Source: Corylus avellana (Eukaryota; Streptophyta; Magnoliopsida; Fagales; Betulaceae). From it: a stretch of DNA of 64,000 nt. Within the stretch, counting starts at the first letter, position 1; every line of letters starts with the position of its first letter. The stretch spans positions 4,827,416 through 4,891,415 of the forward strand of contig NC_081549.1 in the NCBI RefSeq assembly GCF_901000735.1. The letters run 5' to 3'. The notes beneath the pieces were generated by a model. The model was not told the origin of the DNA. It searched no databases and saw nothing but the letters and a program-made list of their open reading frames with translations. A program made the position numbers and the translations under genes. Positions 23,293-35,679 of the stretch are shown here, one piece after another.

Positions 23293-23310
23293 TTTTGAGC
23301 TCCTAAAAGT

Positions 23311-24690
23311 TCTGTCGCACAATTTAAAACATCCTCAATGAACCAAACAACATATATACGCATAGAAACAAAAGTTAGAAACCAAATTTACTCTTTTAAC
23401 ATCAAAGCACAGTAACCATATAAGAGACGGGAAATTGTTGAAGAGGGATTTTTGAGATTCCCGCGTAAACTTTGTCTGTACATTCGGATAATTGCCACGT
23501 GGCTTCCCCCGAGGGACCCACCTAATGCCATCTTGAACATTTCCAACTAGAGACGTGATATTAATATTATTTTCTCTGTTTTTTTCTCTTTGTTCGATTT
23601 TTGCGTAGATTTATCAATTTTTCGAAGCCCTGTATGTGGAAATTAAATTATTAATTATATCCTTTTATTTATGTCGGTGCTAGTTCGGTAATTATACAAA
23701 GTTCAGGCGGTTTCACGAAAAATAGCAAAATCGAAGGAAAAGGGACTTGGAACAGAGCATAGGTGGACCACACCACAGCGTTCTTTTTCGACTTTCATCT
23801 TTAACTTTAACTGGCAAAGCGGAACAATTTTTGTATAGAAAATGACAAAAAAAATATTTAAAAATCCACTGAGAAGTGCAGGAAAAGATGTAAGGAAAAA
23901 GTTTCAAACTGTTCACGATTAAGAAAATCCATTTTTCAATAATAATGAACGAGCTGATTTTAGATATATATATATATTTTTTGTTTGTTTTGTTCTTTTT
24001 AGCAAGTTCTAGGGATAGAAACAGCAGTGACGATCGAAATTTGAAGAATGAAATTTACGGAGTCCTGCTAAATTAAAGAATTTCAATTTTCCAGCATAGA
24101 TCAGCGAGGATCGTCGTGATCTGCGAACAAATCGGAAGTATTTGAGGGGATATTGTTCATGAAATTAAAGTCATTAAAGAAGGTTAATCACCACCAGAAC
24201 GTGTAGATCTACGCGCGTTCCTGAAGCAAAGGCCACCTATTCATTCACCTCCTCAACGCTTCAAAGTTCAAATTCCTTGGCAATTAAACGAGAGCAGAAG
24301 CTCAACGTAGTCATGCATAGTCCAAAGAAAACCTCAGAAAACCAGAATTCCCGAGGATTTAATCTCGTTTCTCACACAAACGCACCTCGGAATCAACGAA
24401 ATAGTTCGAAAATTACCGGTCACCGCAGGAGTCACAGCAAGAACAAGAGTATTGAAAGCCAAAAATTATTCAAAAATTGACTAGAGAGGCCCTCTAAAAC
24501 TCACCAGTAGATCCCTCGCCGCCGCGCCGAAAGCTTTTGCTCTTAGTCTTAGCTCCCAACGAGAGAGCGCAAACGCTTTTTTTCTAAAGAGAGAAATCGC
24601 TCAGCAGGAGAAGCGCATTCCACGAAGAAATGCTCCTGATGGTGCTTTGAAACAACGAAATTGCTCACGAAACAACGCAGTAAGGTGGGA
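23311..24690 (-). promoter_or_regulatory. Noncoding first exon and 5' UTR intron of the SIP2-like gene
   Basis: About 30 bases downstream of a TATA box, a GC-richer untranslated exon (about 24690-24506) ends in CTACTG|GTGAGT, with the last exon base at 24505. An acceptor GCGACAG| at 23312 (or TTTTAG| nearer the ATG) would return to the coding exon, giving a roughly 1.2-kb 5' UTR intron. The intron holds a perfect palindromic G-box GCCACGTGGC at 23494-23503. Transcription start and splice choice are inferred from sequence only. Confidence 0.6.
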
Positions 24691-24712
24691 GACGAGATCG
24701 GGAAGAGGCGGG

Positions 24713-24720
24713 TTTATATA
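24713..24720 (-). promoter_or_regulatory. TATA box of the SIP2-like gene
   Basis: On the minus strand TATATAAA sits about 30 bases before a GC-richer leader that ends in a clear splice donor, a canonical plant promoter layout. Confidence 0.65.
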
Positions 24721-24776
24721 CCATGTGAGCGTTAAAGCTCGAGCATGTTTCACGCTCTCGATCTTTCCAGATCTTG

Positions 24777-24911
24777 ACACGTGGAGTCTAGGGGTACTGA
24801 TTGGGGTCTCTATCTTTCTTCCCCTCAGAAGAGGGTTTACATTTTTACGATAATAAAATATTAGGATATTTTTGTTGCTATTATTTTGTCGTTTTCTTAA
24901 AGCCCACGTGG
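24777..24911 (-). promoter_or_regulatory. Two G-box/ABRE-like elements upstream of the SIP2-like gene
   Basis: CACGTG cores lie at 24778-24783 (CCACGTGT on the gene strand) and 24905-24910 (CCACGTGG), about 60 and 190 bases upstream of the TATA box. G-boxes of this form bind bZIP/ABF and bHLH factors and occur in ABA- and drought-responsive promoters. Regulation of this gene is inferred from the motifs and from the usual stress response of raffinose metabolism. Confidence 0.5.
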
Positions 24912-25806
24912 AAGGAATAGCTCTGCCGGGACTTGAAGGTAAATCGCAGAAAAAAGTAGTTTGTTGTTTTTCCCATCTTTCCTTCACGAGACAAATAAAA
25001 CCTGCCTTGCATGGGTTTCTGTATCAACCTGCAACCAACGCGCTTGATTTTAACAGTGACGTAAATATGGCAGCCATTTTTGAACGCACTCCAAAAATAT
25101 TTTGTTGGAGAATGTTTATCTTCATTCAATCATTTATTTTTTTGTTGATTCCTTTCAAGATTAATGCTTATACGTCTTTTATTGTATGTAATGGCACTTT
25201 CACTCGTGTCGTGTCAACTCGTATTCAAATAAATTCCGTGTGCAATACGATTATAATTAATCGCTTTTTTATTAAAAAAACACATAACATTTTTGGCATC
25301 AGTTTGAAGCCTTAAAGGGCAACTCCTCGATCTGCGTTGGGCTACGCCGGCCGCCGCGAACGCTGAACTTGAAAAAGATGATGTTTTGGATCTCATGTTT
25401 CTAGGTGCACAGATCCTGGCCTGCAGAGAACACATGAGGCTGCCGCCATGATATTTCTGTTCATTTAATTTCTTTCTTTTTTACAGAGAAGGCCTTTTGT
25501 AAATGGTATTTGCAGTTCCACACCCATTGGAGACCTGATACACGCAACGCAAGATGGTGTCCAACCCTTTTCTAAAACAAAGAATTTACTTGTTTAAGCA
25601 GAACCACCCTTTTTGTCCAAGAATTTATGCGCATTTGACTGGAAAAGGCACCTTGATTTTCAATGAGAAAGGTTATTTGCATTATAGTTTATACACCATA
25701 AAATGGTAGGATTATCAATTTATCATTGTTAAAGCAACAACCAGATATGCAGCTGGAGGATGATCACCAATCTATCAACAAAGTCAGTAGCAGGTAAAAA
25801 TAATGA
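24912..25806. other. Intergenic, no gene supported
   Basis: Mostly AT-rich. A short GC-rich patch at about 25316-25450 has open frames of about 40-70 codons on both strands but no recognisable protein; it may be a fragment of a gene or pseudogene. Confidence 0.4.
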
Positions 25807-26313
25807 CTTATAGCCAATCTATAAACGAATAAGTCTCACAATTAAGTAAACTTCAAGCTTTGTTTGTATTCTACTGCATTTGTATTGTGTGGGTTATTGT
25901 CTCCTATTTGTTTTGTGAATTTATCTTTTCAAGGAGACTTCTTAATTCAAGCTTATAGCCAATCTATAAATGAATAAGAGCATGTTTGGAATTATATTTG
26001 AGAAATATAGCTTTTAAGTTAAAAAGAACTTTTAGGGAAAAGTTTCATTTTTAAGCTTTTGTCAAAAATGCTTTTTAGCCATGCATTTTTAGGCTTTTTG
26101 GACCCTTAAAAGCACTTTTAAGTTTTTTACCAAACGAGTATATTTTTTTTTTCAAAATAGCTTTTTGAATGTTAAAAGCACTTTTAAGCCTCTTAAACAC
26201 AATCTCAAACAAACTCTAAGTCTTACAAGTAAACTTCAAGCTTTCTTTGTATTCTACTGCTTTTGTACTGTGTGGGTTATTGTCTCCTATTTGTTTTGTG
26301 AATTTATCCTTTA
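25807..26313. repeat. Tandem duplication of about 120 bp, second copy split by an insertion
   Basis: Copy 1 is 25807-25930. Copy 2 is 25951-25978 plus 26221-26313. Both contain TATAGCCAATCTATAAA, then CTTCAAGCTTT and GTGGGTTATTGTCTCC. Copy 2 is interrupted between AATAAG and TCTTAC by 242 bases. The intact copy 1 serves as an empty-site reference for that insertion. Confidence 0.75.
25979..26216. mobile_element. MITE-like insertion (about 238 bp) inside copy 2
   Basis: It begins AGCATGTTTGGAATTATATT, ends CTCAAACAAACTC, and is flanked by TAAG on both sides (25975-25978 and 26217-26220). The ends are imperfect inverted repeats (GTTTGG.ATT). The interior is AT-rich and full of GCTTTT/AAAAGC motifs. 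It has no coding capacity. Its borders are fixed by comparison with the uninterrupted copy next to it. Confidence 0.65.
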
Positions 26314-28276
26314 TAATCGAATTTGTGTTGGTGAATTTCTCTTCTACCGTCTTTGATTCGGACTCTAACACTGTTTTTATCGCTTCAGTGTTCTTCTTGT
26401 GATTAATGTTGTTTACAAGTGAGGGTTCAGATATATTTATCTTAATTATGCTCTTTTTATTTTTATTACCACTTTATTTGGTTATATTGAGAAGATTTAG
26501 ACACTTATTTATCCCATTTTTTATTGTTTATTTGTAATGTTGTTTTCATTTTAGGGGGAGCCCACCCCTTTTTCTTTCTGGTTTTTATTATTTATGATTT
26601 TTTAGTGGTAATGATCATCCTGTATAACATATAGTGGTAGTGATCTTAAATTATTCCAAAGAAGTTTCTTCTTTTTTTTTTCACATATTGCATTACAATC
26701 ATTTCCTTCGTATCATAGCAGCGTTGAAGTGCCAATACAACTCACGTCTTGTCCGCCGAAATTAGATATATGATTGGCAAGTTGCAGCACCAATTACGTG
26801 GCAAAATATGTTGGCGCGCTGGAGGAGGGACCCACAGGAAACAATGGTGGCCCAGTTACACCTCAACACGTATGAGATCCACGTCAGATATATCTGTCCG
26901 TGCTCTTCTTCTCGGGTTAGTGGGTCACGCCCGGTCCCAGCATGATGGAACTTGCGATGGTGAAAATTAATTCAATTAATCTAAGCAATCAATCAAGCAT
27001 CTTTGTGTCCAAAGTCCGACCACGTCATTTCTGTCTGTGACAGATCTCAGACATTTTCAGTTCACGTGATTATTTAACATGTTCTTATCATTAGCGTTAT
27101 TTGTTGTCTTCTTCGTATACTTCTTTCTTTTTTTCTTTTTCTTTATTATGATTATATATGAAAGCTTTAGATGTTTATAAACACAATTATAAATTAGTAA
27201 TAGAAATAATTCATAACAACTGTATTGTGAAAAAATAATTAATTGATCTGATTATTGTTGAACAATTTTCAGTGATTAAGTATGCGTTCAACCAAGCCAA
27301 TTCTTTACACACTCCAAGTAAATCAAAGTAAAGACAAACCGACCCAACACTATGAAAGTGATATAAATGGATGAGTAAAATCCCTTGGGCCTATGCCAAG
27401 GCTTTGATTTGGAAAGCTCAACCTTCCATAAGCTTAACTAATTAATAGCCTTGAACTCTACTAATTTAATTGCAGTATGAATCATTCCGACTCAAGGATA
27501 AGGGTTTACGACTCAAGTTACTAATCATTTGGATAAAATAATATAAAATAAAAATGTATATTAGACTCACTTATCTAAATAGATAATCGTAGAGTCTAAA
27601 ATTTATTTGAATATGTGAAAATCAACCTTAAAAGATAATTAAGATAAAAGGTAGATAGAAAGATGTATAATGTTTTAAACATAGCGTGTAATCCACGCGC
27701 AGCCATTTAAGGTTAGCATAGCAACTTGACGCTTGAGAAATATAATACTATCAGACAAAACCAAAACAGGACCACTTTCTAGGATATGACCAGGTCGGTG
27801 GAATGTGGGCGGTACAATTGTCTGGGGGAACTGTAATAGTTAAATAAATATCTCCTCAATGACGTGTCCTCGATATTATTTCAAACCCCACAATAAAAAT
27901 TATTGTTCTGCGTCTTTTTCGATAACTATTACCGGGAAAAAGACTGGTCTAGGGCGGCTTCAATTTCAACCCAGCCCACGAGGCACACCACTTTTGGTTG
28001 TTGGATTTTTGACTACTTTTTTGCGGGGAGGGTGATTTGAGCAATGCAATCAACACAAGGACAAAAGGTATAATATAAAATAATAAAATATAAAAGAGAA
28101 AGGCGAAAATAGGAAGAAAAAAAAAATGAAGCATCTTGTATATTAAATTGTATACAACTGTATTACAATACTCTTTACTTATAGAGAGACCACAAAATAG
28201 AAATGATGAATAAGTAAACATAAACTACTTAAAGAATATAATAAACCCAATCAAGAAGAATATAAAATAGTAACCT
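26314..28276. other. Intergenic, no gene supported
   Basis: AT-rich, with a GC-balanced island at about 26740-26960 that contains a CACGTC motif and short open frames of no recognised type. Nothing else was seen. Confidence 0.4.
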
Positions 28277-30764
28277 TGTTTGGGAAGCAAGATTTTCCAA
28301 CTCAAACTGAAATTTTTTCTAAATTCATGTTTGTCAATTTTTTAAACTCAATTCAACTCAACTCAAAAAATTTCAACTTAACTCAAAAAATTTTCATCCC
28401 AATTAATAAAAATTATAAATAAAGATTGAAAAAATAAATAAATAAATTTAGGGTAGCCGAAACACCCCAGGTGGTGGCTGGGCCACCCCAAGCCCAACTG
28501 GGGTGGTCCGACCACCCCTTAATATTTTATTATTTTTTTAAACTTCTTATTATTATTTTTTAATTAAATTTAAAATATATAGAATATTTTATTATTATTT
28601 CTATCAATGGGACATATGTTTCATTTATGGCCTTAGGATCTCTCTAGAGAGATCCTAATTATTAATTGGATATTCTCCAATCCAAAATGGACGGGAGAAA
28701 ATCCTCTACCGTGTTTGACCCACATTCCTTCGTGGGCCATAGGTCGAATAATGAAGGTTGTTGATAGAGGACAATTTTCAATCATATTTGCTTTAACAAA
28801 AGGGACATATATAGCGATTCTGACATCATATGGGGACATAATTAATGGCGTTGGAAAGCTCATTTAGAGGGTTACAAAGTCATATTTCATTAAGTTTTTC
28901 TAATTCAAATGTTTACTAAGTTAAAATAGACCGTAAAAAGAAAATTGAAAAGCCGTACAAAATTGCTCATCTGTTGTTTATGATTGAACAAGCTTTAAAA
29001 CGAGTTGACAAAATAGCTCGTTCAATAACTCATATGAAGTTGGGTTCGAATGAGTTATTCATAGATGCACTCGTTTAAAGTTGGGTTAGAACGAGCTGCT
29101 GTGTGAATTGAGAATTCATGTAAGAATACGAGGAAATCATAGTTAGGTTCGAAAGAGCCTCTTACACATTCAGACAAGCTCCAATAAATTTTTGTAAACA
29201 AACTTTTATTTGAGCGTTTTCTTAGGTTCAGGAGTCTAGGTAGTATAAATATATGTAATGACTGTCTATAGCCTTAATTTATTATGTTATTTTGACCAGT
29301 TATCAATGAAAAACACTTTTAAGAGTGGTTTTCTTTTCTATCCACATTAAATCCTTGATATATTTGCCGATAGTTAAGAGTAGTAATTACTAACGTTCCT
29401 GCTCTGCTAGTTAACGCGCTTTGGACGAATTTTTTTGTTGTTTAGCCCACAAGATCTCCATCAACAATTAAATAATTGATGCAGTGCAACTTGACTTTGA
29501 TATCAATTAATGCAGCGTGTAGTGATTAGTTTGCCAAGACAAACAAGATAAGAATCACAGCTTTTCTTAAAACTAATACTTAATCAAGGATTTAATGTGG
29601 ATAGAAAAGAAAACCACTCTTAAAAGTGTTTTTCATTGATCACTGGTCAAAATAACATAATAAATTAAGGCTATAGATAGCCATTACATATATTTATACT
29701 ACCTAGACTCCTGAACCTAAGAAAACGCTCAAATAAAAGTTTGTTTACAAAAATTTATTAGAGCTTGTCTGAACGTGTAAGAGGCTCTTTCGAACCTAAC
29801 TATGGTTTCCTCGTATTCTTACATGAATTGTCAATTCACACAGCAGCTCGTTCTAACCCAACTTTAAACGAGTGCATCTATGAATAACTCATTCGAACCC
29901 AACTTCATATGAGTTATTGAACGAGCTATTTTGTCAACTCGTTTTAAAGCTTGTTCAAACATAAACAACATACGAGCAATTTTGTACGGCTTTTCAATTT
30001 TCTTTTTACGATCTATTTTAACTCAGTAAACATTTGAATTAGAAAAATTTAATGAAATATGACTTTGTAACCCTCTAAATGAGCTTTCCAACGACATTAA
30101 TTATGTCCCCATATGATGTTAAAATTGCTATATATGTCCCTTTTGTTAAAGCAAATATGATTGAAAATTGTCCTCTATCAACAACCTTCATTATTCGACC
30201 TATGGCCCACGAAGGAATGTGGGTCAAACACGGTTGAGGATATTCTCCTATCCATTTTGGATTGGAGAATATCCAATTAATAATTAGGATCTCTCTAAGG
30301 TCATAAATGAAACATATGTCCCATTGATAGAAATAATAATAAAATATTACATATATTTTAAATTTAATTAAAAAAATAATAATAAGAAGTTTTAAAAAAT
30401 AATAAAATATTAAGGGGTGGTCGGACCACCCCAGTTGGGCTTGGGGTGGCCCAGCCACCACCTGGGGTGTTTCGGCTACCCTAAATTTATTTATTTATTT
30501 TTTCAATCTTTATTTATAATTTTTATTAATTGGGTTGAAAATTTTTGAGTTAAGTTGAAATTTTTTGAGTTGAGTTGAATTGAGTTTAAAAAGTTGCCAA
30601 ACTGCCCTCAAAACAGAAATAATCGTCAGACCACACTTAACGGCTACGTCACTGGGCTCAAATTCTCCTCCTCATACGGACATGTCAAAAAAAAAAAAAA
30701 AATTGCCAAACTTGAATTTAGAAAAATTTTGAGATTGAGCTGGAAAATCTTGCTTCCCAAACAA
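28277..30764. mobile_element. Large inverted-repeat (foldback-like) element, 2.5 kb
   Basis: The left arm (28277-about 29360) and the right arm (about 29583-30764) are near-perfect reverse complements, enclosing an unpaired loop of about 220 bases. The outer ends read TTGTTTGGGAAGCAAGATTT inward on both sides. Each arm carries a GC-rich block rich in CCACCCC/GGGGTGG (about 28455-28520 and 30415-30480). Open frames in the arms (28633-28863 and 30075-30461) are copies of one another and resemble no transposase. The right arm has a 109-bp extra segment (see next entry). I found no clear target-site duplication. This is a non-autonomous element, possibly MULE- or foldback-like; the family is unresolved. 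Confidence 0.75.
30604..30702 (+). mobile_element. Short retroposed insert with poly(A) and 10-bp TSD
   Basis: The segment is absent from the left arm of the inverted repeat. It ends in a run of 16 A (30687-30702) and is flanked by TTGCCAAACT on both sides (30594-30603 and 30703-30712). These are the hallmarks of LINE-driven insertion of a short or 5'-truncated RNA. The source is not identifiable; no tRNA-like A/B boxes were found. Confidence 0.7.
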
Positions 30765-30990
30765 ATATTCCAAAAGAGAAATATGGATTGAAAGGATTCA
30801 AAGAGGCCTGTAGAGAAAAAACATTTATCCAAAAGATTTATTCACTACTACTACATAAAGCACTACATTACATAAACAACCACATATGCCTTTAAAAGCA
30901 TTATGCTAACTACATGAATTATTTAAAAAACACAAAGAAGTCAAAGGATAGGCCTTAACAAGTAGACAAAAGATAAAGTCACTACTTTTT

Positions 30991-31260
30991 TTAATTTCTT
31001 CTAGTGGTTTCCCGGTGACCGAGGGTGACAGCCCGCACAATGAGTGCTTGCTGCTCCTCCTGCAGCACTTGCAGCCTCCTCTGCTTTTCCCTTATGTTCT
31101 CTTCGGCAGCCCTAATGCGGTTTTGTGCCTCTGCAGGAGTTCTTGCTCTAACATTTCTCAAAAAGAGGTTTAGCACTCTACGACGCTCTTGGATTTCATT
31201 TTGGAGTTGCCTAATTTCGGCAGCAATTGCAAAAAGCCTGTTTGTAACAGCCATAGCCAT
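30991..31260 (-). CDS. Small predicted coiled-coil protein, unknown function
   Basis: Single-exon 89-aa frame from the ATG at 31260 (a second Met two codons on). After a short hydrophobic start the protein is almost all helix-forming and charged, with leucines in heptad-like spacing (IRQLQNEIQERRRVLNLFLR, then IREKQRRLQVLQEEQQALIV), so a coiled coil is likely. Codon composition is more GC-balanced than the flanks. No family is recognised. No partner or operon context exists. It could be an independent small gene or the remnant of a larger one. Confidence 0.45.
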   Translation of the reverse strand: MAMAVTNRLFAIAAEIRQLQNEIQERRRVLNLFLRNVRARTPAEAQNRIRAAEENIREKQRRLQVLQEEQQALIVRAVTLGHRETTRRN

Positions 31261-33176
31261 ACGTGCTATTACTCAATTTCTTTGATTTGAATTTGATCTT
31301 TGAAAAGTGAACTTCAAAATTTGAGAAAACTGCAAAGAATGAGAGCGTAAATTAATGTTTTAATTTAGTACTAGGAATCTTTTGTTGTAATAGAAACGCC
31401 ATGATCGAGTGAACTCTAATGCCCTTCTGTTTGATCGAGCAAAAAAATTACTAAGAATTTGTATCCAAACCCAAGACCCTAATAACCTAGTAATAACTAT
31501 TGCCTTTTCCTAGTTTATTCATGGAAAAAGCTTGCACACATAATCTTAAATTCGTTATTATTTCTATTTTCTTTTTGGGTAACGGGTTCGATCAAATCAT
31601 TGGCTCTTGAGAGGGGCATATACTCTGAGGGTCAATTTGCAATTGCGGTTTTAATAAGTGCGATTTTAAAAATTGTGTTTTTTAAATAGCTACTTTTTAA
31701 AATTGCAAAAGTATTTGGTAAAACATGTTAAAAAGTATTTTTTTTAATCAAATATTTATGATGTAAAATCGTGATTTTGGTTTAAATTCGAGATTTTTCA
31801 AATAAGCATCTCCTAATCTGCTTATAAGAAATCGCATATTTTTTTTTTCTTCCTATTTTTGATTAAGTGTTTTTTAAATTGCAATGCAAAACACCTTACG
31901 TTTTGAGATATCTTTTAAAAATGCAGATTATTCTTGTGAAATTACAATCTCAAACACATCCTAACGAACCTAACACCCTCTTTACCTCGTACTGAAAATA
32001 TGACTATGAAAGACCCATCTTTTATATTAAATCCATGCAATAGTTATATATAGTTAATTAATTGACAACCAATGCAAAACCAAAACATGATATACTTAGA
32101 ACAAAAAAATTAAATTCTTTCTTTAAAGGAATCAATTATAAATTTAAACAAAAATTGAATGTTGCAGAAATTGAAACTTAACAATTTAAATTATATATCA
32201 AGATGAACAATCTTTTCCTTTAAATTGGGTTGGAAAAAATTCCTTCAAGTCAATCTATTAAACTTACATGTGTCTAAAATGCCTATAATTTTTACATGTA
32301 TTCTAACACAGTCGAAATAAAAACTTTGTCGTATCATGATATCCATGATCAAAAATTCAAATTATATAAAACATCCGATAAAAATAGAACAAAATCTTAC
32401 TGATAAACAGAAAGCTGCTCTCTATGCTTAATTAGTTGAACAATTGACAGTAAGTGTAGGAGATTCATGTATGCTAAGGGCCAGTGGCATTTATATATAT
32501 ATATATATATATAATAGACTTAAAAAGGTTTAATTAGATTGACGCTACCTAACACCACTACTTGTACAAATTAACTTTATACTTTTACGTGCATGGGTAG
32601 GGTCACGTCATGACTTTTTATAGATTTTGTGGGGTGGGTTTGTTTGATTAACGATTTTGTAGCAAAAATTGATTAATGATAAAAAAAAGTAAGAAATTTT
32701 TTTTTTTTGAAAAGTGAAAAAGTAAGAATATTTGATATGAAAAAACGAAAGATGAAAAAAAAAAATTAATTAATTGTTTTATAATGATTTTTTATTTGAA
32801 ATAGTAATAAAAAGTGATTGATGTGATGTAAAAAGTAAAATAATATTAAAAAAAAAAATGAGATTTTTGTACTTTTGACTTTGCCAAACCGTTTACCAAA
32901 CGGTGCAGCAATGTTCTTACAAAGCAAGATCATGAAAGGTCTTTACACTTTTCGTCAATTTTTCTTCCAATCAAAAGCAAGCTCATGAAGAAGAATGGTC
33001 AAGCTGAATGCAATGAAAATAATATATGCATAAACTGTTTAAGTAGTCCAAGTAAATTACTTAACCCAAGTAATTATATCAAAATTTTAGCTTGTAATCA
33101 CATCACTTTCATTTTCATTTTCCAGAATTGATTATAGAATATTGAAAGTTATGCTGTAATTAATGTCAAAAAAATG

Positions 33177-33211
<35 letters not shown>

Positions 33212-35640
33212 TGAAACAAGTAGTATCATATATGGTGGATATTAGTTCTAATATTTGTCATTTGTCGTGAGGCATGCATTATAGCGTCGACAGCTCAGGT
33301 TAAGCCCCGAACATTCAAGTTGGTTGGGACAGGTAGTAGCTAGGGATAATCTCATGCATCCTGGTTACGTACGCACTTTGCATGATGTAATCAATCAGGG
33401 TGCATGAGATCATCCCGTCCACGTAATTATGATGATGATTTCAGAATGAGATCATCCCGTTAAATATCTTTAAAAAAAAAAAAGTCAAAAAGTCAAAATG
33501 ATAACCAACCACACCCACTCGACTGAACCAGTTAGAAATATGCTTTCTTCTAGACGTCGATGCAGGTTGTGTGGAGGGTGTACTTGTCGGACCTTTCCAC
33601 ATCGGCGCGGGCCTGGCTAACATTCAGTCGAATGATCATATGCATATGCATACCCTTTTTTTAAGGTTTCGTGGGTCAATGATTACAACACTCAACGTAC
33701 TGGTAAGCTAGGCTCATGTAGTAAAGTTTTTTCCTTAAAAATAAATAAATAAATAAATTCTTCTTTAATTTCTTACTTACCCTGCAGCTTGATCTATAAT
33801 TAAAGAGAAATTCTACGGTTCTTTTAGTATTCTCATTGTTCTACCTAAATATAATTTTTTTAAAAAAAATACACCGATCTCTAATAAAAGAAAAAAAAAA
33901 AAAAAAAAAGGTAATATTCACTTAGAACCTAACAAAACTCTTCTTTATTAAACTTGCCTACTCTGATGAGTGTACATGGTTGGTGAAAAGGAGGAATTTG
34001 TTTGATGTTAATTAAAAAGATATATGTTATAGTGTAATAAAAAGATCACTTTTATCTCATAAAAGTTTTAAGTGGCAAAAGATCACAGGTTGCATCAATA
34101 AGCGGGACCACAACAATTACGGATAGAGCTTGTAATTTTTTGCCACTTAAGACTTAATTTTATGGGAAAAAAATAGTCATTTTATTATAGCATTTCTCAA
34201 TTAAAAAAAAGGTGTTTGGCTCCCTATTGCGCCTACGTTCACCGACTTGCATGCATGGCTTCGTGGAATTTGCGTCGACATGGTTGCACTTGCGTCACTC
34301 GAACACTCAATCAAACAAGAGTAAAAGAAATCTAGCTTTATTAATTGTACGTAAAAAAAAAAATAATAATAAAATAAAATTACAAAGGAAAAAAAAAAAA
34401 AAAAAAAAAAAGAATTGAATAACACCTAAATCTAAAACACCCGGGATAAATGAAAGCCCAATGATTTTAGGAATTTGGTGGGCGTTTGATAGCCGAGGCT
34501 CATTAAAGGTGAGGCAAAGGCTACTTCTATTGGGCACCACTCTTGGGCCAGATTGGGTCCAATGATGGGGTTGGGTTGGGTCATGCACATGTGAGCGCAT
34601 GAGACATGAATGTTGGAGACAGAGCGTAGGCACGTGGAGAGTGTGAGCACGCGCAGTCAGCAGGTGATGGCGCGTGCATGATTGTGCTGGCAGAACCTTT
34701 AAACTCTGCGTATGTCTCTCAACTTTGAATTGATGTGATCAGAAAACAATGGTTAAACGGCTTTGAGGAACACCAGGAAGGATTCACTGCCGTGAATTTA
34801 AATTCATACTACAAAACATCTATATAAATTTGAGATTGGATTAGTTAATATTGAAGTTATTTTTTTTAATTAACTTAATGGATTTAGGAGAAAAAAATAT
34901 TATTTAGCTCAATGATAAATTTGGGTTTGGCTCATTTTAAAATAAAATAAAATGGACAAAACTCTTGAATATTTTAATTGGAGTTATCATTTTTTTTTTT
35001 TTTTTACAACATAGGTGGCAACAAAACCATATGTACTAGGCCACATCATCTGGTATGCTGATTTGACTTCAAGATAATGCATTAGGGACATGTGTCACTA
35101 TTTTATAAGTACTGACGTAAAGATCTGTTAAATATTTAAATGAAATCTGAACGAAAGTACCAAGTGAATTTTTTTTAATAATTACAAGTACCAATTGTGA
35201 TACTTTTTGAAACCAAATTATATATTTGATTTTAGCTCTAACCACAAGTAATAAAATGACATTTCACCTTAAAAAAAAAAAAAAAAAAAGGGTTTAGACT
35301 AAAACCTATAAATTTAAACTTTTAAATTATATGACGTCTTAACATATTATATTATGAGCTAACTAAAAGACATGCGAACCTCCCTACCACGGAGAATAGG
35401 GGCAAAAAAGATTGTTACAGGTGACGGTTAGGAGATTTCAAACGGCATTAGGAGTTTGTTTAAAATATTTTGAATTATTGATTAGGTTTTGAGTGGGATC
35501 GATGAATTGACAACAACAATTTCGTAATGATTGATGACATGCCAGATTTTTAGAGGTTTGTGAAGAACACAACACATACCCAACTCAAAGCCAACTTCCC
35601 TCCTACATGTCATTTATTTATTTATTTATTTTTTTAAAAC
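31261..35640. other. Long gene-free AT-rich region
   Basis: No coding region is supported over about 4.4 kb. It holds many homopolymers (A-run about 33177-33207, A-run 34389-34411, T-run about 34991-35005) and a TA run (about 32493-32512). About 32217-32290 resembles the MITE-like repeat at 5858-6103. A second MITE-like repeat is listed at 34018-34200. About 34560-34700 is GC-balanced but has no recognisable gene. Confidence 0.5.
34018..34200. repeat. MITE-like inverted repeat
   Basis: The left half (TGTTATAGTGTAATAAAAAG through AAGTTTTAAGTGGCAAAA) and the right half, reverse-complemented (GAAATGCTATAATAAAATGA through TCTTAAGTGGCAAAAA), match over about 60 bases imperfectly. It is about 180 bp and non-coding. 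Confidence 0.55.
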
Positions 35641-35679
35641 CAAATCAAAGCTCTCTAAAAATCAAAATTTCAGAAATCT

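Noticed and set aside
24872..25435. Open frames on both strands upstream of the SIP2-like promoter
   Set aside because: The minus frame (25214-25435) starts in a GC-rich patch and ends in AT-rich DNA, and the plus frame is F/I-rich. Neither resembles a known protein.
28633..30461. Two related frames (28633-28863 and 30075-30461, -) considered as transposase remnants
   Set aside because: They are copies of the same inverted-repeat arm in opposite orientations, short and without any DDE or zinc-finger motif.
34201..34650. Overlapping frames on both strands around a poly(A) run
   Set aside because: Lysine or phenylalanine runs from homopolymer DNA and no recognisable protein.
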